Shown in pieces: positions 25,046 to 39,091 of a stretch of 64,000 nucleotides of DNA. The notes beneath the pieces are model-generated. The model had not been told where the DNA came from, did not search any database, and was given only the letters and a program-made list of their open reading frames with translations. The DNA comes from Populus alba (lineage: Eukaryota > Streptophyta > Magnoliopsida > Malpighiales > Salicaceae): contig NC_133297.1 in NCBI RefSeq assembly GCF_005239225.2, forward strand, positions 20,448,147 to 20,512,146, in the 5' to 3' direction. The position numbers and the translations under genes are program-made. Every line of letters starts with the position of its first letter. The first letter of the stretch is position 1.

Positions 25046-27431
25046 AAGCAAGTAGTATTTCTATTTAGTATACTTGAAGTATAGTTTAAATGTTTTAAAA
25101 TTATAATTATAATTTTTCTAAAACAAGTAAGTAGCACTTATGTTTAAAAAACTTTAATGATAGTTCAAATGTTTTCAAATTATAAAAATAATTCATAGAA
25201 AAAGTTATTTATGATTTTTTATTTAGAATACTTGAATGATAGTATAAATGTTTTAAAATTATAAAGATAACTTTTTTAAAAAAGTAAGTAAGGTTTATGT
25301 TTATGATACTTGAATAATAGTTTAAATGTTTTATAATATTAAAAAAAATTATATAAAAAAAAGTTAGTAGTATTTCTATTTATAATTCTTAAAGGATAGT
25401 TTAAATGTTTTAAAATTATAAAAATATTGTTTTAAAAAAAGTAACTAGGACTTCTGTTTAGGATACATGAATGATAGTTTAAAAGTTTTAAAAATTTAAA
25501 AATAATTTATTTTAAAAAAGTAAGTAGTATTTCTGTTTAGTATACTTCAATGATAGTTTAAATGTTTTAAAATTGTAAAAATAATATTTCTAAAAAAAAT
25601 AAGTAGGACTTATGTTTAGAATACTTTAATGATAGTTCAAATGTTTTAAAATTATAAAAATAATTTAAATATAAAAAAGTAGGACTTCTATTTATAATAC
25701 TTGAAGAATAGTTTAAATGTTTTGAAATCATTAAAATAATTCATAAAAAAAAGTTATTTATGATTTCTGTTTAGAATACTTGAATGATAGTATCTAAATG
25801 TTTTGAAATTGTAAAGATAATTTTCTTAAGTTTAAAAAAAGTAAGTAGGGTTTCTGTTTATGATACATGAATAATAGTTTATATGTTTTATAATATTAAA
25901 AACCATTTATATATAAAAAAAAAAAGTTAGTGGTATTTCTATTTATAATTCTTGAAGGATAGTTTACATGTTTTAAAATTATAAAAATATATTTTATTTA
26001 AAAAATAACTAGTATTTCTTTTTAGGATACATTAATGATAGTTTAAAAGTTTTAAAATTTTAAAAATAATTTATTTTAAAAAAGTAAGTAGTATTTTTGT
26101 TGGGTATACTTGAATGATAGTTTAAATGTTTTAAAATTGTAAAAATAATTTTTTTTAAAACAAAATAAGTAGGATATATGTTTAGAATACTTTAATGATA
26201 GTTCAAATGTTTTAAAATTAGAAAAATAATTTAAATAAAAAAAAAGAGTTGGACTTTTATTTATAATACTTGAAGGATAGTTTAAATGTTTTAAAATTAT
26301 AAAAACAATTCAAAGTTATGTATGATTTCTGTTTAAAATACTTGAATGATAGTATAAATATTTTAAAATTATAAAGATAACTTTTTTAAAAAAGTAAGTA
26401 GGGTTCTATTTATGATACTTAAATGATAGTTTAAATGTTTTGTAATATTAAAAATAATTTATATATAAAAAAGTTAGTAGTATTTCTATTTATAATTCTT
26501 GAAGGATAGTTTAAATGTTTAAAAATTATATAAATATTTTTTTAAAAAAAGTAACTAGGGCTTCTATTTAGGATACATGAATGATAATTTAAATGTTTTA
26601 AAATTTTAAAAAAGTAAGTAGTATTTCTGTTTAGTATACTTCAATGATAGTTTAAAAGTTTTAAAATTATTTTTCTAAAAAAAAGTAAGTAGGACTTATG
26701 TTTAAAATAGTTTAATGAAAATTCAAAGTTTTGAAATTATAAAAATAATTTAAAAAAGAAAAGAAAAGAGAGAGATAAGAAAGTAGGACTTCTATTTATG
26801 ATACATGAATGATAGTTTAAATGTTTTAAAATTTAAAAAAAGGAAGTAGTATTTATGTTTAGTATACTTGAATGATAGTTTAAATGCTTTAAAATTATAA
26901 AAATAATTTTTCTAAAAAAAGTAAGTAGGACTTACGTTTAGAATACTTTAATGATAGTTCAAATGTTTTAAAATTATAAAAATAATTTAAATAAAAAAAA
27001 AAGTAGAACTTCTATTTATGATACTTGAAGGATAGTTTAAATGTTGTAAAATTACAAAAATAATTCATAAAAAAAGTTATGTAAGATTTCTGTTTAGAAT
27101 ACTTGAATGATACTATAAATATTTTAAAATTATAAAGATAACTTTTGAAAAAAAGTATGTAGGGTTTCTGTTTATGATTCTTGAATGATAGTTTAAATAT
27201 TTTACAATATTAAAAATAATTTATATAAAAAAAAAGGTAGTAGTATTTCTATTTATAATTCTTGAAGTATTGTTTAAATGTTTTAAAATTATATAAATAT
27301 TTTTTTAAAAAAAGTAACTAGTGCTTCTGTTTAGGATACATGAATGATAATTTAAATGTTTTAAAATTTTAAAAATAATTTATTTTAAAAAATTAAGTAG
27401 TATTTCTGTTTAGTATACTTCAATGATAGTT
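24496..27431 (+). repeat. Satellite A, subfamily A3 with a multi-unit higher-order pattern
   Basis: About 38 units of the AT-rich family, now with TTTCTGTTTAGTATACTTGA and AATGATAGTTTAAATG as consensus words. At least seven distinguishable unit types follow one another in a repeated order: ACATGAATGATAG, GTATACTTGAATG, ACTTATGTTTAGAATACTTTAATG, TATTTATGATACTTGAAGG, TATAAAGATAAC, TTTTACAATATTAAAAAT and TATTTATAATTCTTGAAGG types. The ACATGAATG type recurs at about 25465, 26025 and 26575, close to a 550-bp period. It ends abruptly inside a unit at 27431. Confidence 0.92.
24992..25042. repeat. (TA)n microsatellite inside satellite A3
   Basis: Fifty bases of TA dinucleotides in the tail of the unit type that ends ATTAAAAATAAT, where other copies have only ATATATAAAA. 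Confidence 0.92.
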
Positions 27432-30400
27432 TGACCAAACGATCTCCAAATGACCTCAAATTCAATATTTAGTATTACAATACTATGAAAACACAGAAAG
27501 TCAATTTGTAGATTGTTCTCTTATATTTGGGTACCCAAACCCTCTGCGGCCGAAATGAACCTCCAATCAATTCGTCCAAAAGCCGAAATCAAAAAACGCT
27601 GAAATTTAACAAATGGTGCGATCCCATCCCGAAAACACAGAATGTGAAGTTTCAATTCATTCGAACCTTGTTTGCATAGGGTTCGCACTAATAGTAGTGT
27701 TTCTACAGCAAAATTGAAGCTCGAATCAAAACTTCAAGGAAACAATATCATAATAAGTCCAAATTTGACCAAATGATCTCTAAATGACCTCAAATTCAAC
27801 ATTTAGTATTACAAGACTATGACAACACAGAATGTCAATTTGTAGATCGTTCTCTAATGTCTAGGTACACAAACCCTCTGCGGCCGAAATGAACCTCCAA
27901 TCAAATCCTCCCCAAGCGGAAATCAAAATAAGTCCAAATTTAACATACAATGCGATCCCATCCCGAAAACACAGAATGTGAAATTTCTATCCATTCAAAC
28001 CTGGTTTGCATACAGTTCGCATTAATAGTAGTGTTTCTACAACATAATTAAAACTCGAATCGAAACCTCAAGCAAACTATATCATAATAAGTCCAAATTT
28101 GACCAAACAATCTCCATATGACCTCAAATTCAACATTTAGTATTACAACACTATGACAACACATAATGTTAATTTATATATCGTTCTCTTACGTCTAGGT
28201 ACCCAAACCCTCTGCGGCCGAAATGAACCTCCAATCAATTCGTCCAAAAGCTGAAATCAAAATAAGCCGAAATTTAACATACAGTGCGATCCCATCCCCA
28301 ATACATAGATAATGTGAAGTTTTTATACATTCGAACCGGGTTTGCATATGGTTCGCACTAATAGTAGTGTTTCTCCAGCATAATTGAAACTCGAATCCAA
28401 ACCGCAAGCAAACAATATCATAATAAGTCCAAATTTGACCAAACGATCTCCAAATGACCTCAAATTCAACATTTAGTATTACAACACTATGACAACACAT
28501 AATGTTAATTTATAGATTGTTCTCTTACGTCTAGGTACCCAAACCCTCTACGGCCGAAATGGACCTCCAATCAATTCGTCCAAAAGCTGAAATCAAAATA
28601 AGCTGAAATTTAACATAGAGTGCGATCCCATCCCCAATACACAGATAATGTGAAGTTTTTATACATTCGAACCGGGTTTGCATATGGTTCGCACTAATAG
28701 TAGTGTTTCTCCAGCAGAATTGAAACTCGAATCCAAACCGCAAGCAAACAATATCATAATAAGTCCAAATTTGACTAAACGATCTCCAAATGACCTCAAA
28801 TTCAATATTTAGTATTTCAACACTATGACAACACAGAATTTCAATTTATAGATCGTTCTCTTCTGTCTAGGTACCCAAACCCTCTACGGCCGAAAAGAAC
28901 ATGCAATCAATTCATCCCCAAGCCGAAATCAAAATAAGCCCAAAATTAACATACGGCGCGATCCCATCCGCGATAAACAGAATGTGAAGTTTCAATTGAT
29001 TCGAAGCTGGTTTGCTTATGTTTCGCACTAATAGTAGTGTTTCGGCGGCAGAATTGAAACTAGAATGAAAACCTGAAGCAAAAAACATCAAAATAAGTCC
29101 AAATTTGACCAAACGACCTCCAAATGACCTCAAATTCGACAATTAGTATTACAACACTATGACAACACAGAATGTCAATTTATAGATCGTTCTCTTACGT
29201 CTAGGTACCCAAACCTTTGCGGCCGAAACGAACCTCCAATCAATTCATCCCCAAACCGAAATTTAACTTACGGCGCGATCCCATCCCCAATACAGACATA
29301 ATGTGAAGTTATTATTCATTTGAACCAGGTTTGCATATAGTTCACACTAATAGTAGTGTTTCTACAGCTGAATTGAAACTCGATTCAAAACCGCAAGCAA
29401 ACAATATCATTATAAGTCCACATTTGACCAAAAGATCTCGAAATGACCTCAAATTCAACATTTAGAATTACAACACTATGACAACACAGAATGTCAATTT
29501 ATAGATCTTTCTCTTCTGTCTAGGTACCCAAACCCTCTGCGGCCGAAATGAACCTCCAATCAATTCGTCCCCAAGCTGATATCAAAATAAGCCCAAATTT
29601 AACATGACGTTTGAACCCATCCGCAATACACAGAATGTGAAGTTTCAATTGATTCGAAGCTGGTTTGCTTATGTTTCGCATTAATAGTATTCTTTCTGTG
29701 GCAGAATTGAAACTAGAATGAAAACCACAAGCAAAAAACGTCAGAATAAGTCCAAATTTGACCGAACCATCTCCAAATGACCTCAAATTCAACATTTAGT
29801 ATTACAACACTATGACAACACAGAATGTCAACTCGTAGATCGTTCTCTTATGTCTAGGTACCCAAACCCTCTGCGGCCGAAATGAACCTCCAATCAAATC
29901 CTCCCCAATCCGAAATCAAAATAAGCCCAAATTTAACATACGTTGCGATCCTATCCCAAAAACACAGAATGTGAATTTTATTTTCATTCGAACCTGGTTT
30001 GCACACGGTTCACACTAAGAGTAGTGTTTCTACAACATAATTGAAACTCCAATCAAAACATCAAGCAAACAATATCATAATAAGTCCAAATTTGACCAAA
30101 CGATCTCGAAATGACCTCAAATTCAACATTTAGTATTACAACACTATGACAACACAGAATGTCAATTTATAGATCATTCTCTTCTGTCTAGGTACCCAAA
30201 CCCTCTGCGGCCAAAATGAACCTCCAATCAATTCGTCCCCAAGCCGAAATCAAAATAAGCCCCAATTTAACATATGGTGCGATCCCATCCGCAATACAAA
30301 GAATGTGAAGTTTCAATTGATTCGAAGCTGGTTTGCTTATGTTTCTCCCTAATAGTAGTGTTTCTGCGGCAGAATTGAACTAGAATGAAAACCTCTAGCA

Positions 30401-33400
30401 AACAACATCAGAATAAGTCCAAATTTGACCAAACGATCTCCAAATGACCTCAAAATCAACATTTAGTATTACAACACTCTGACAACACAGAATGTTAATT
30501 TGTAGATCGTTCTCTTATGTCTAGGTACCCAAACCCTCTGCGGCCGAAATGAATCTCCAACCAATTCGTCCCAAAGCCGAAATCAAAATAAGCCAAAATT
30601 TAACATGCTGCGTGATCTCATCCGCAATACACATAATGTGAAGTTGGAATTGATTCGAAGCTGGTTTGATTTGTTTCGCGCTAATAGTAGTGTTTCTGCT
30701 GCAGAATTGAAACTATAATGAAAACCTCAAGCAAACAACATCAGAATAAGTCTAAAATTGACAAAACCATCTCCACATGACCTCCAATTCAACATTTAGT
30801 ATTACAACACTATGACAACACAGAATGTCAATTTGTAGATCGTTCTCTTATTTCTAGGTACCCAAACACTCTGCGGCCGAAATGAACCTCCAATGAAATC
30901 CTCCCCAAACCGAAATCAAATAAGCTCAAATTTAACATACGGTGCGATCCTATCTCGAAAACACAGAATGTGAAGTTTCTATTCATTCGAACCAGGTTTG
31001 CATACGGTTCGCACAAATAGTAGTGTTTCTCCAGCAGAATTGAAACTTGAATCAAAACCTCAAGCAAACAATGTCATAATAAGTCGAAATGACCTCAAAT
31101 TCAATATTTAGAATTACAACACTATGACAACATAGAATGTCAATTTATATATCGTTCTCTTCTGTCTAGGTACCCAAACCCTCTGCGGTCGAAATGAACC
31201 TCCAATCAATTCGTCCCCAAGCCGATATCAAAATAAGCCCAAATTTAACATGAGGCGACATCCCATCCGCAATACAAAGAATGTGAAGTTTCAATTGATT
31301 CGAAGCTGGTTTGCTTATGTTTCGCATTAATACTAGTGTTTCTCCAGCTGAATTGAAACTCGAATCAAAACCTCCAGCAAACAATATCATAATAAGCCCA
31401 AATTTGACCAAACGATCTCGAAATGACCTCTAATTGAACATTTAGAACTACAACACTATGACAACACAGAATGTCAATTTATAGATCGTTCTCTTCTGTC
31501 TAGGTACCCAAACCCTCTGCAACCGAAATGAACCTCCAATCAAATCTCCCCATTCCGAAATCAAAATAAGCCCAAATTTAATATACGGTGCGATCCCATC
31601 CCGAAAACACAGAATGTGAAGTTTCAATTCATTCGAATCAAGTTTGCATATGGTTCGCACTAATAGTAGTGTTTCTCCAGCAGAATTGAAACTCGACGCA
31701 AAACCTCAAGCAAACAATATCATAATAAGCCCAAATTTGACCAAACGATCTTGAAATGACCTCTAATTAAACATTTAGAACTACAACACTATGACAACAC
31801 AGAATGTCAATTTATTGTTCGTTCTCTTCTACTATGTACCCAAACCCTCTGCGGCCCAAATGAACCTCCAATCAATTCGTCCCCAAGCCGAAATCAAAAT
31901 AAGCCCAAATTTAACATACGGTGCGATCCCATCCGAAAAACACAGAATGTGAAGTTTCAATTCATTCGAACCTGGTTTGCATATGGTTCGCAATAATAAT
32001 AGTGTTTCTCCAGCAGAATTGAAACTCGACGCAAAACCTCAAGCAAACAATATCATAATAAGTCCAAATTTGACCAAACGATCTCCAAATGACCTCAAAT
32101 TCAACATTTAGTATTACAACACTATGAAAACACAGAATGTCAATTTATAGATCGTTCTCTTACGTTTTGGTACCAAAACACTCTGCGGCTGAAATGAACA
32201 TCCAATCAAATCCCCCCCAAGGCGAAATCAAAATTATCCCAAATTTAACATACAGCGCGATCCCATCCCCAAAACACACATAATGTGAAGTTTTTATTCA
32301 TTCCACCCTTGTTTGCATATGATTCCCACTAATAGTAGTGTTTCTCCAGCTGAATTGAAACTTGAATAAAAACCTCAAGCAAACAATATCATAATAAGCC
32401 CAAATTTGACCAAACGATCTCGAAATGACCTCTAATTCAACATTTAGAACTACAACACTATGACAACACAGAATGTCAATTTATAGATCGTTCTCTTACG
32501 TTTTGGTACCAAAACACTCTGCGGCTGAAATGAACATCCAATCAAATCCCCCCCAGCCGAAATCAAAATTAGCCCAAATTTAACATACGGCGCGATCCCA
32601 TCCCCAAAACACACATAATGTGAAGTTTTTATTCATTCAAACCTTTTTTGCATATGATTCCCACTAATTGTAGTGTTTCTCCAGCTGAATTGAAACTCGA
32701 ATAAAAACCTCAAGCAAACAATATCGTAATAAGCCCAAATTTGACCAAACGATCTCGAAATGACCTCTAATTCAACATTAGTGTTCCAACACTATGACAA
32801 CACAGAATGTCAATTTGTAGATCGTTCTCTTACATCGACGTACCAATACCCTCTGCGACCGAATTGAACCTCCAATCAAATCCTCCCCAATCCGAAATCA
32901 AAATAAGCACAAATTTAATATACGGTGCGATCCCATCCCGAAAACACAGAATGTGAAGTTTCTATTCATTATAACCTGGTTTGCATATGGTTCGAACTAA
33001 TAGTAGTGTTTCTCCAGCAGAATTGAAACTCGACGCAAAACCTCAAGCAAACAATATCATAATAATTCCAAATTTGACCAAACAATCTCCAAATGACCTT
33101 AAATTCAACGTTTAGTATTACAACAGTATGAAAACACAGAACGTCAATTTATAGATCGTTCTCTTATGTTTTGGTACCAAAACCCTCTGCGACTGAAATG
33201 AACATCCAATCAAATCCTCCCCAAGCCGAAATCAAAATTAGCCCAAATTTAACAAACGGCGCGATCCCATCCCCAATACACACATAATGTGAAGTTTTTA
33301 TTGAATGGAACCTTGTTTGCATATGATTCCCACTAATAGTAGTGTTTCTCCAGCTGAATTGAAACTCGAATCAAAACCTCAAGCAAACATAAGCCCAAAT

Positions 33401-36400
33401 TTGACAAAACGATCTTGAAATGACCTCTAATTCAACATTTAGAACTACAACACTATGAAAACACAGAATGTGAATTTATTGTTCGTTCTCTTCTGCTAGG
33501 TACCCAAACCCTCTGCGGCCGAAATGCACCTCCAATCAATTCGTCCCCAAGCCGAAATCAAAATAAGCCCAAATTTAACATACGGTTCGATCCCATCCGG
33601 AAAACACAGAATGTGAAGTTTCAATTGATTATAACCTGGTTTGCATATGGTTCGTACTAATAGTAGTGTTTCTCCAGCTGAATTGAAACTCGAATCAAAA
33701 CCTCAAGCAAACAATATCATAATAAGTCCAAATTTGACCAAACGATCTCCAAATGACCTTAAATTCAACATTTAGTAGTACACCACTATGAAAACACAGA
33801 ATGTCAATTTATAGATCGTTCTCTTCTGTCTAGGTACCCAAACCCTCTGCGGCCGAAATGAACCTCCAATCAATTCGTCCCCAAGCCGAAATCAAAATAA
33901 GCCCAAATTTAACATACGGCACGATCCCATCCGGAAAACACAGAATGTGAAGTTTCAATTGATTCAAAGCTGGTTTGATTATGTTTCGCACTAATAGTAG
34001 TGTTTCCGCGGCAGAATTGAAACTAGAATGAAAACCTCAAGCAAACAATAACATAATAAGCCCAAATTTGACCAAACCATCTCCAAATGACCTCAAATTC
34101 AACATTCAGTGTTCCAACACTATGACAACACAGAATGTCAATTTGTAGATCGTTCTCTTACATCGACGTACCAATACCCTCTGCGCCCGAAATGAACCTC
34201 CAATCAAATCCTCCCCAATCCGAAATCAAAATAAGCCCAAATTTAATATTCGGTGCGATACCGTCCCGAAAACACAGAATGTGAAGTTTCAATTCATTCT
34301 AACCTGGTTTGCATATGGTTCGCACTAATAGTAGTGTTTCTCCAGCAGAATTGAAAGTCGACGCAAAACCTCAAGCAAACAATATCATAATAAGTCCAAC
34401 TTTGACCAAACAATCTCCAAATGACCTCAAATTCAACATTTAGTATTACAACACTATGAAAACACAGAATGTCAATTTATAGATCGTTCTCTTACGTTTT
34501 GGTACCAAAACACTCTGCGGCTGAAATGAACATCCAATCAAATCCCCCCCTGCCGAAATCAAAATTAGCCCAAATTTAACATACGGCGCGATCCCATCCC
34601 CAAAACACACATAATGTGAAGTTGTTTTTATTCATTCGAATCTTGTTTGCGTATGATTCCCACTAATAGTAGTGTTTCTCCAGCTGAATTGAAACTCGAA
34701 TCAAAACCTCAAGCAAAAAATATCATAATAAGCAAAAATTTGACCAAATGACCTCGAATTCAACATTTAGAACTACAACACTATGATAACACAGAATGTC
34801 AATTTATAGATCGTTCTCTTCTGCCTAGGTACCCAAACCCTCTGCGGCCCAAATGAACCTCCAATCAATTCGTCCCCAAGCTGAAATCAAAATAAGCCCA
34901 AATTTAACATACGGCGCGATCCCATCCCGGAAACACAGAATGTGTGGTTTCAATTGATTCGAAGCTGGTTTGATTATGTTTCACACTAAATGTAGTGTTT
35001 CTGTGGCAGAATTTAACCTCCAATCAAATCCTCCACAATCGGAAATCAAAATAAGCCCAAATTTAACATACGGCGCGATCCCATCCCAAAAACACAGAAT
35101 GTGAAGTTTGAATTGATTCGAAGCTGGTTTGCTTATGTTTCGCACTAATAGTAGTGTTTCTGCGGCAGAATTGAAACTAGAATGAAAACCTCAGGCAAAC
35201 TACATCAGAATAAGTCCAAATTTGACTAAACTATCTCCAAATGACCTCAAATTCAACATTTAGTATTATAACGCTATCAGCACACAGAATATCAATTTAT
35301 AGATTGTTCTCTTTTGCCTAGGTACCCAAACCATCTGTGGCCGAAATGAACCTCCAATCAATTCATCCCCAAGCCGAAATCAAAATAAGCCCAAATTTAG
35401 CATACGGCGCGGTCCTATCCCGAAAACACAGAATGTGAAGTTTGAATTGAATCGAAGCTGGTTTGCTTATGTTTCGCACTAATAGTAGTGTTTCTGCGGC
35501 AGAATTGAAACTAGAATGAATACCTCAGGCAAACTACATCAGAATAAGTCCAAATTTGACCAAACTATCTCCAACTGACCTCAAATTCAACATTTAGTAT
35601 TACAACACTATGAGCACACAGAATATCAATTTATAGATCGTTCTCTTTTGTCTAGGTACCCAAACCCTCTGCGGCCGAAATGAACATCCAATCAAATCCT
35701 ACCCAAGCCGAAATCAAAATTAGCCCAAATTTAACATACGGCGCGATCCCATCCCCAATACACACATAATGTGAAGTTTTTATTCATTCGAACCTGGTTT
35801 GCATATGGTTCGCACTAATAGTAGTGTTTCTCCAGCAGAATTGAAACTCGACGCAAAACCTCAAGCAAACAATATCATAATAAGTTCAAATTTGACCAAA
35901 CGATCTCCAAATGACCTCAAATTCAACATTTCGTATTACAACAGTATGAAAACGTAGAACGTCAATTTATAGATCGTTCTCTTATGTTTTGGTACCAAAA
36001 CCCTCTTTGGCCGCAATAAACCTCCAATCAATTCGTCCCCAAGCTGAAATCAAAATAAGCCCAAATTTAACTTACGGCGCGATCCCATCCCCAATATACA
36101 CATAATGTGAAGTTTTTATTAACTTGATCCTGGTTTGCATATGGGTCCCACTAATAATAGTGTTTGTACAGCTGAATTGAAACTCAAATGAAATTCTCGG
36201 GCAAACAATAACATATCAAGTCCAAATTTCACCAAACAATCTCCAAATGACCTCAAACTCAACATTTAGAATTACAAGAATATGACAACACAGAATGTCA
36301 ATTTATAGATCGTTCTTTTATGTCTAGGTACCCAAACCCTCTGCGGCCGAAATGAACCACCAATCAATTCGCCCCGAAGCCGAATTCAAAATAAGCCCAA

Positions 36401-38314
36401 ATTTAACTTACTGTGCAATCCCGTCCGCAATACAAAGAATTTGAAGTTTCAATTGATTCGAAGATGGTTTGCTTATGTTTCGCACTAATAGTATTCTTTC
36501 TGCGGCAAAATTGAAACTAGAATGAAAACCTCAGGCAAACTACATCAGAATAAGTCCAAATTTGACCAAACTATCTCCAAATGACCACAACTTCAACATT
36601 TAGAATTACAACGCTATGAGCACACAGAATATCAATTTATAGATCATTCTCTTTTGTCTAGGTACCCAAACCCTCTGCAGCCGAAATGAACCTCCAATCA
36701 ATTCGTCCCAAAGCCGGAATCAAAAGAAGCCCAAATTTAGTATATAGCACGATCCTATCCGCAATAGAGGGAATGTGAAGTTTTAATTGATTCGAAGCTG
36801 GTTTGATTATGTTTCGCACTAAATGTAGTGTTTCTGCGGCAGAATTGAACCTTCAATTGATTCGAAGTTTCAATTAATTCGAAGCTGGTTTGCTAATGTT
36901 TCGCACTAATAGTAGTGTTTCTGCGGAAGAATTCAAACTAGAATGAAAACCTCACGCAAACTACATCAGAATAAGTCCAAATTTGACCAAACGATCTCCA
37001 AATGACCTCAAATTCAAAATTTAGGATTACAACACTATGAACACACAAAATGTCAATTTATAAATCGTTCTCTTATGTCCAGGTACCCAAACCCTCTGCG
37101 GCAGAAATGAACCACCAATCAATTCGTCCCGAAGCCGAAATCAAAATAAGCCCAAATTTAACTTATGGTGCGATCCCATCCGCAATACAAAGAATGTGAA
37201 GTTTCAATTGATTCGAAGCTGGTTTGCTTATGTTTCGCACTAATAGCAGAGTTTCTGCGGAAAAATTGATACTAGAATGAAAACCTCACGCAAACTACAT
37301 CAGAATAAGTCCAAATTTGCCCAAACGATCTCCAAATGACCTCAAATTCAAGATTTAGTATTACAACACTATGAACACACAAAATGTCAATTTCTAGATC
37401 GTTCTCTTTTGTCTAGGTACCCAAACCCTCGGTGGCCGAACTGAACCTCCAATCAAATCCTCCCCAAGCCGAAATCAAAATAAGCCCAAATTTAAGAGAC
37501 GGTGCGATCCCATATGGAAAACACAGAATGTGAAGTTTCAATTGATTCGAAGCTGGTTTGAATACGGTTCGCGCTAATAGTAGTGTTTCTCCAGCAGAAT
37601 TGAAACTCGAATCACAACCTCAAGCAAACAATATAATAATAAGTCAACATTTGACCAAACGATCACCAAATGACCCCAAATTCAATATTTAGTATTACAA
37701 CACTGTGACAACACAGAATATCAATTTATAGATCGTTATCTAATGTCTAGGTACCCAAACCCTCTGTGGCCGAAATGAACCACCAATCAATTCGTCCCTA
37801 AGCCGAAATCAAAACAAGCCCAAATTTAACATACGGCGCAATCCCATCCGCAATACCCAGAATGTGAAGTTTCGATTCATTCAAAGCTGGTTTGCTTATG
37901 TTTCGCACTAATAGTAGTGTTTCTGCGGCATAATTGAAACTAGAATGAAAACCTCACGCAACTATCTCCAAATGACCTCAAATTCAACATTTAGTTTTAC
38001 AACGCTATGAGCAAACAGAATGTCAATTTATAGATCGTTGTCTTCTGTCTAGGTACCGAAACCCTCTGCGGCCGAAATGAACCTCCAATCAATTCGTCCC
38101 CATGCCGAAATCAAAATAAGCCCAAATTTAACATGAGGCTCGATCCCATCCACAATACAAAGAATGTGAAGTTTCAATTAATTCGAAACTGGTTTGCTTA
38201 TGTTTCGCACTAATAGTAGTGTTTCTGCGGCAGAATTGAAACTAGAATGAAAACCTCACGCAAACTACAACAGAATAAGTCCAAATTTGACCAAACGATC
38301 TCCAAATGACCTCA

Positions 38315-38355
38315 TTTTCTTTTAATACATAAGTCAGCTTACCAAAAAAAAAAAA
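38315..38355 (+). mobile_element. 41-bp LINE 3'-end micro-insertion with poly(A)
   Basis: The segment TTTTCTTTTAATACATAAGT, CAGCTTACC and twelve A's is the reverse complement of the terminal 3' UTR seen at the left ends of the minus-strand LINE copies (48352, 52185, 54960, 61808). It is flanked by a perfect 18-bp direct repeat, GATCTCCAAATGACCTCA (38297-38314 and 38356-38373), which is one copy of normal satellite C sequence duplicated. It is therefore an extremely 5'-truncated retrotransposition event of the same LINE family, on the plus strand. Confidence 0.93.
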
Positions 38356-39091
38356 GATCTCCAAATGACCTCAAATTCAACATTTAGTATTACAACACTA
38401 TTAGCACACAGAATATCAATATATAGATCGTTCTCTTTTGTCTAGGTACCCAAACCCTCTGCGGCCGAAATGAACCTCCAATCAATTCGTCCCCAAGCCC
38501 AAATCAAAATAAGCCCAAATTTAACATGAGGCGCGATCCCATCGGCAATACAAAGAATGTGAAGTTTCAATTGATTCGAAGCTTGTTTGCTAATGTTTCG
38601 CACTAATAGTACTCTTTCTGCGGAAGAATTGAAACTGGAATGAAAACCTCACGCAACTATCTCCAAATGACCTCAAATTCAACTTTAGTTTTACAACGCT
38701 ATGAGCAAACAGAAAATCAATTTATAGATCGTTGTCTTCTGTCTAGGTACCGAAACCCTCTGCGGCCGAAATGAAACTCCAATCAATTCGTCCCCATGCC
38801 GAAATCAAAATAAGCCCAATATTTAACATACGGCGCGATCCCATCCGCAATACAAAGAATGTGAAGTTTCAATTGATTCGAAGCTGGTTTGCTAATGTTT
38901 CGCACTAATAGTAGTGTTTCTGCGGAAGAATTCAAACTAGAATGAAAACCTCACGCAAACTACATCAGAATAAGTCCAAATTTGACCAAACCATCTCCAA
39001 ATGACCTCAAATTCAAAATTTAGGATTACAACACTATGAACACACAAAATGTCAATTTATAAATCGTTCTCTTATGTCTAGGTACCCAAAC

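Noticed and set aside
27432..31660. Minus-strand open frames with LKLHILCIADG-type peptides, once per 335 bp
   Set aside because: They follow satellite C units exactly and lose frame freely between units, so no coding constraint is seen.
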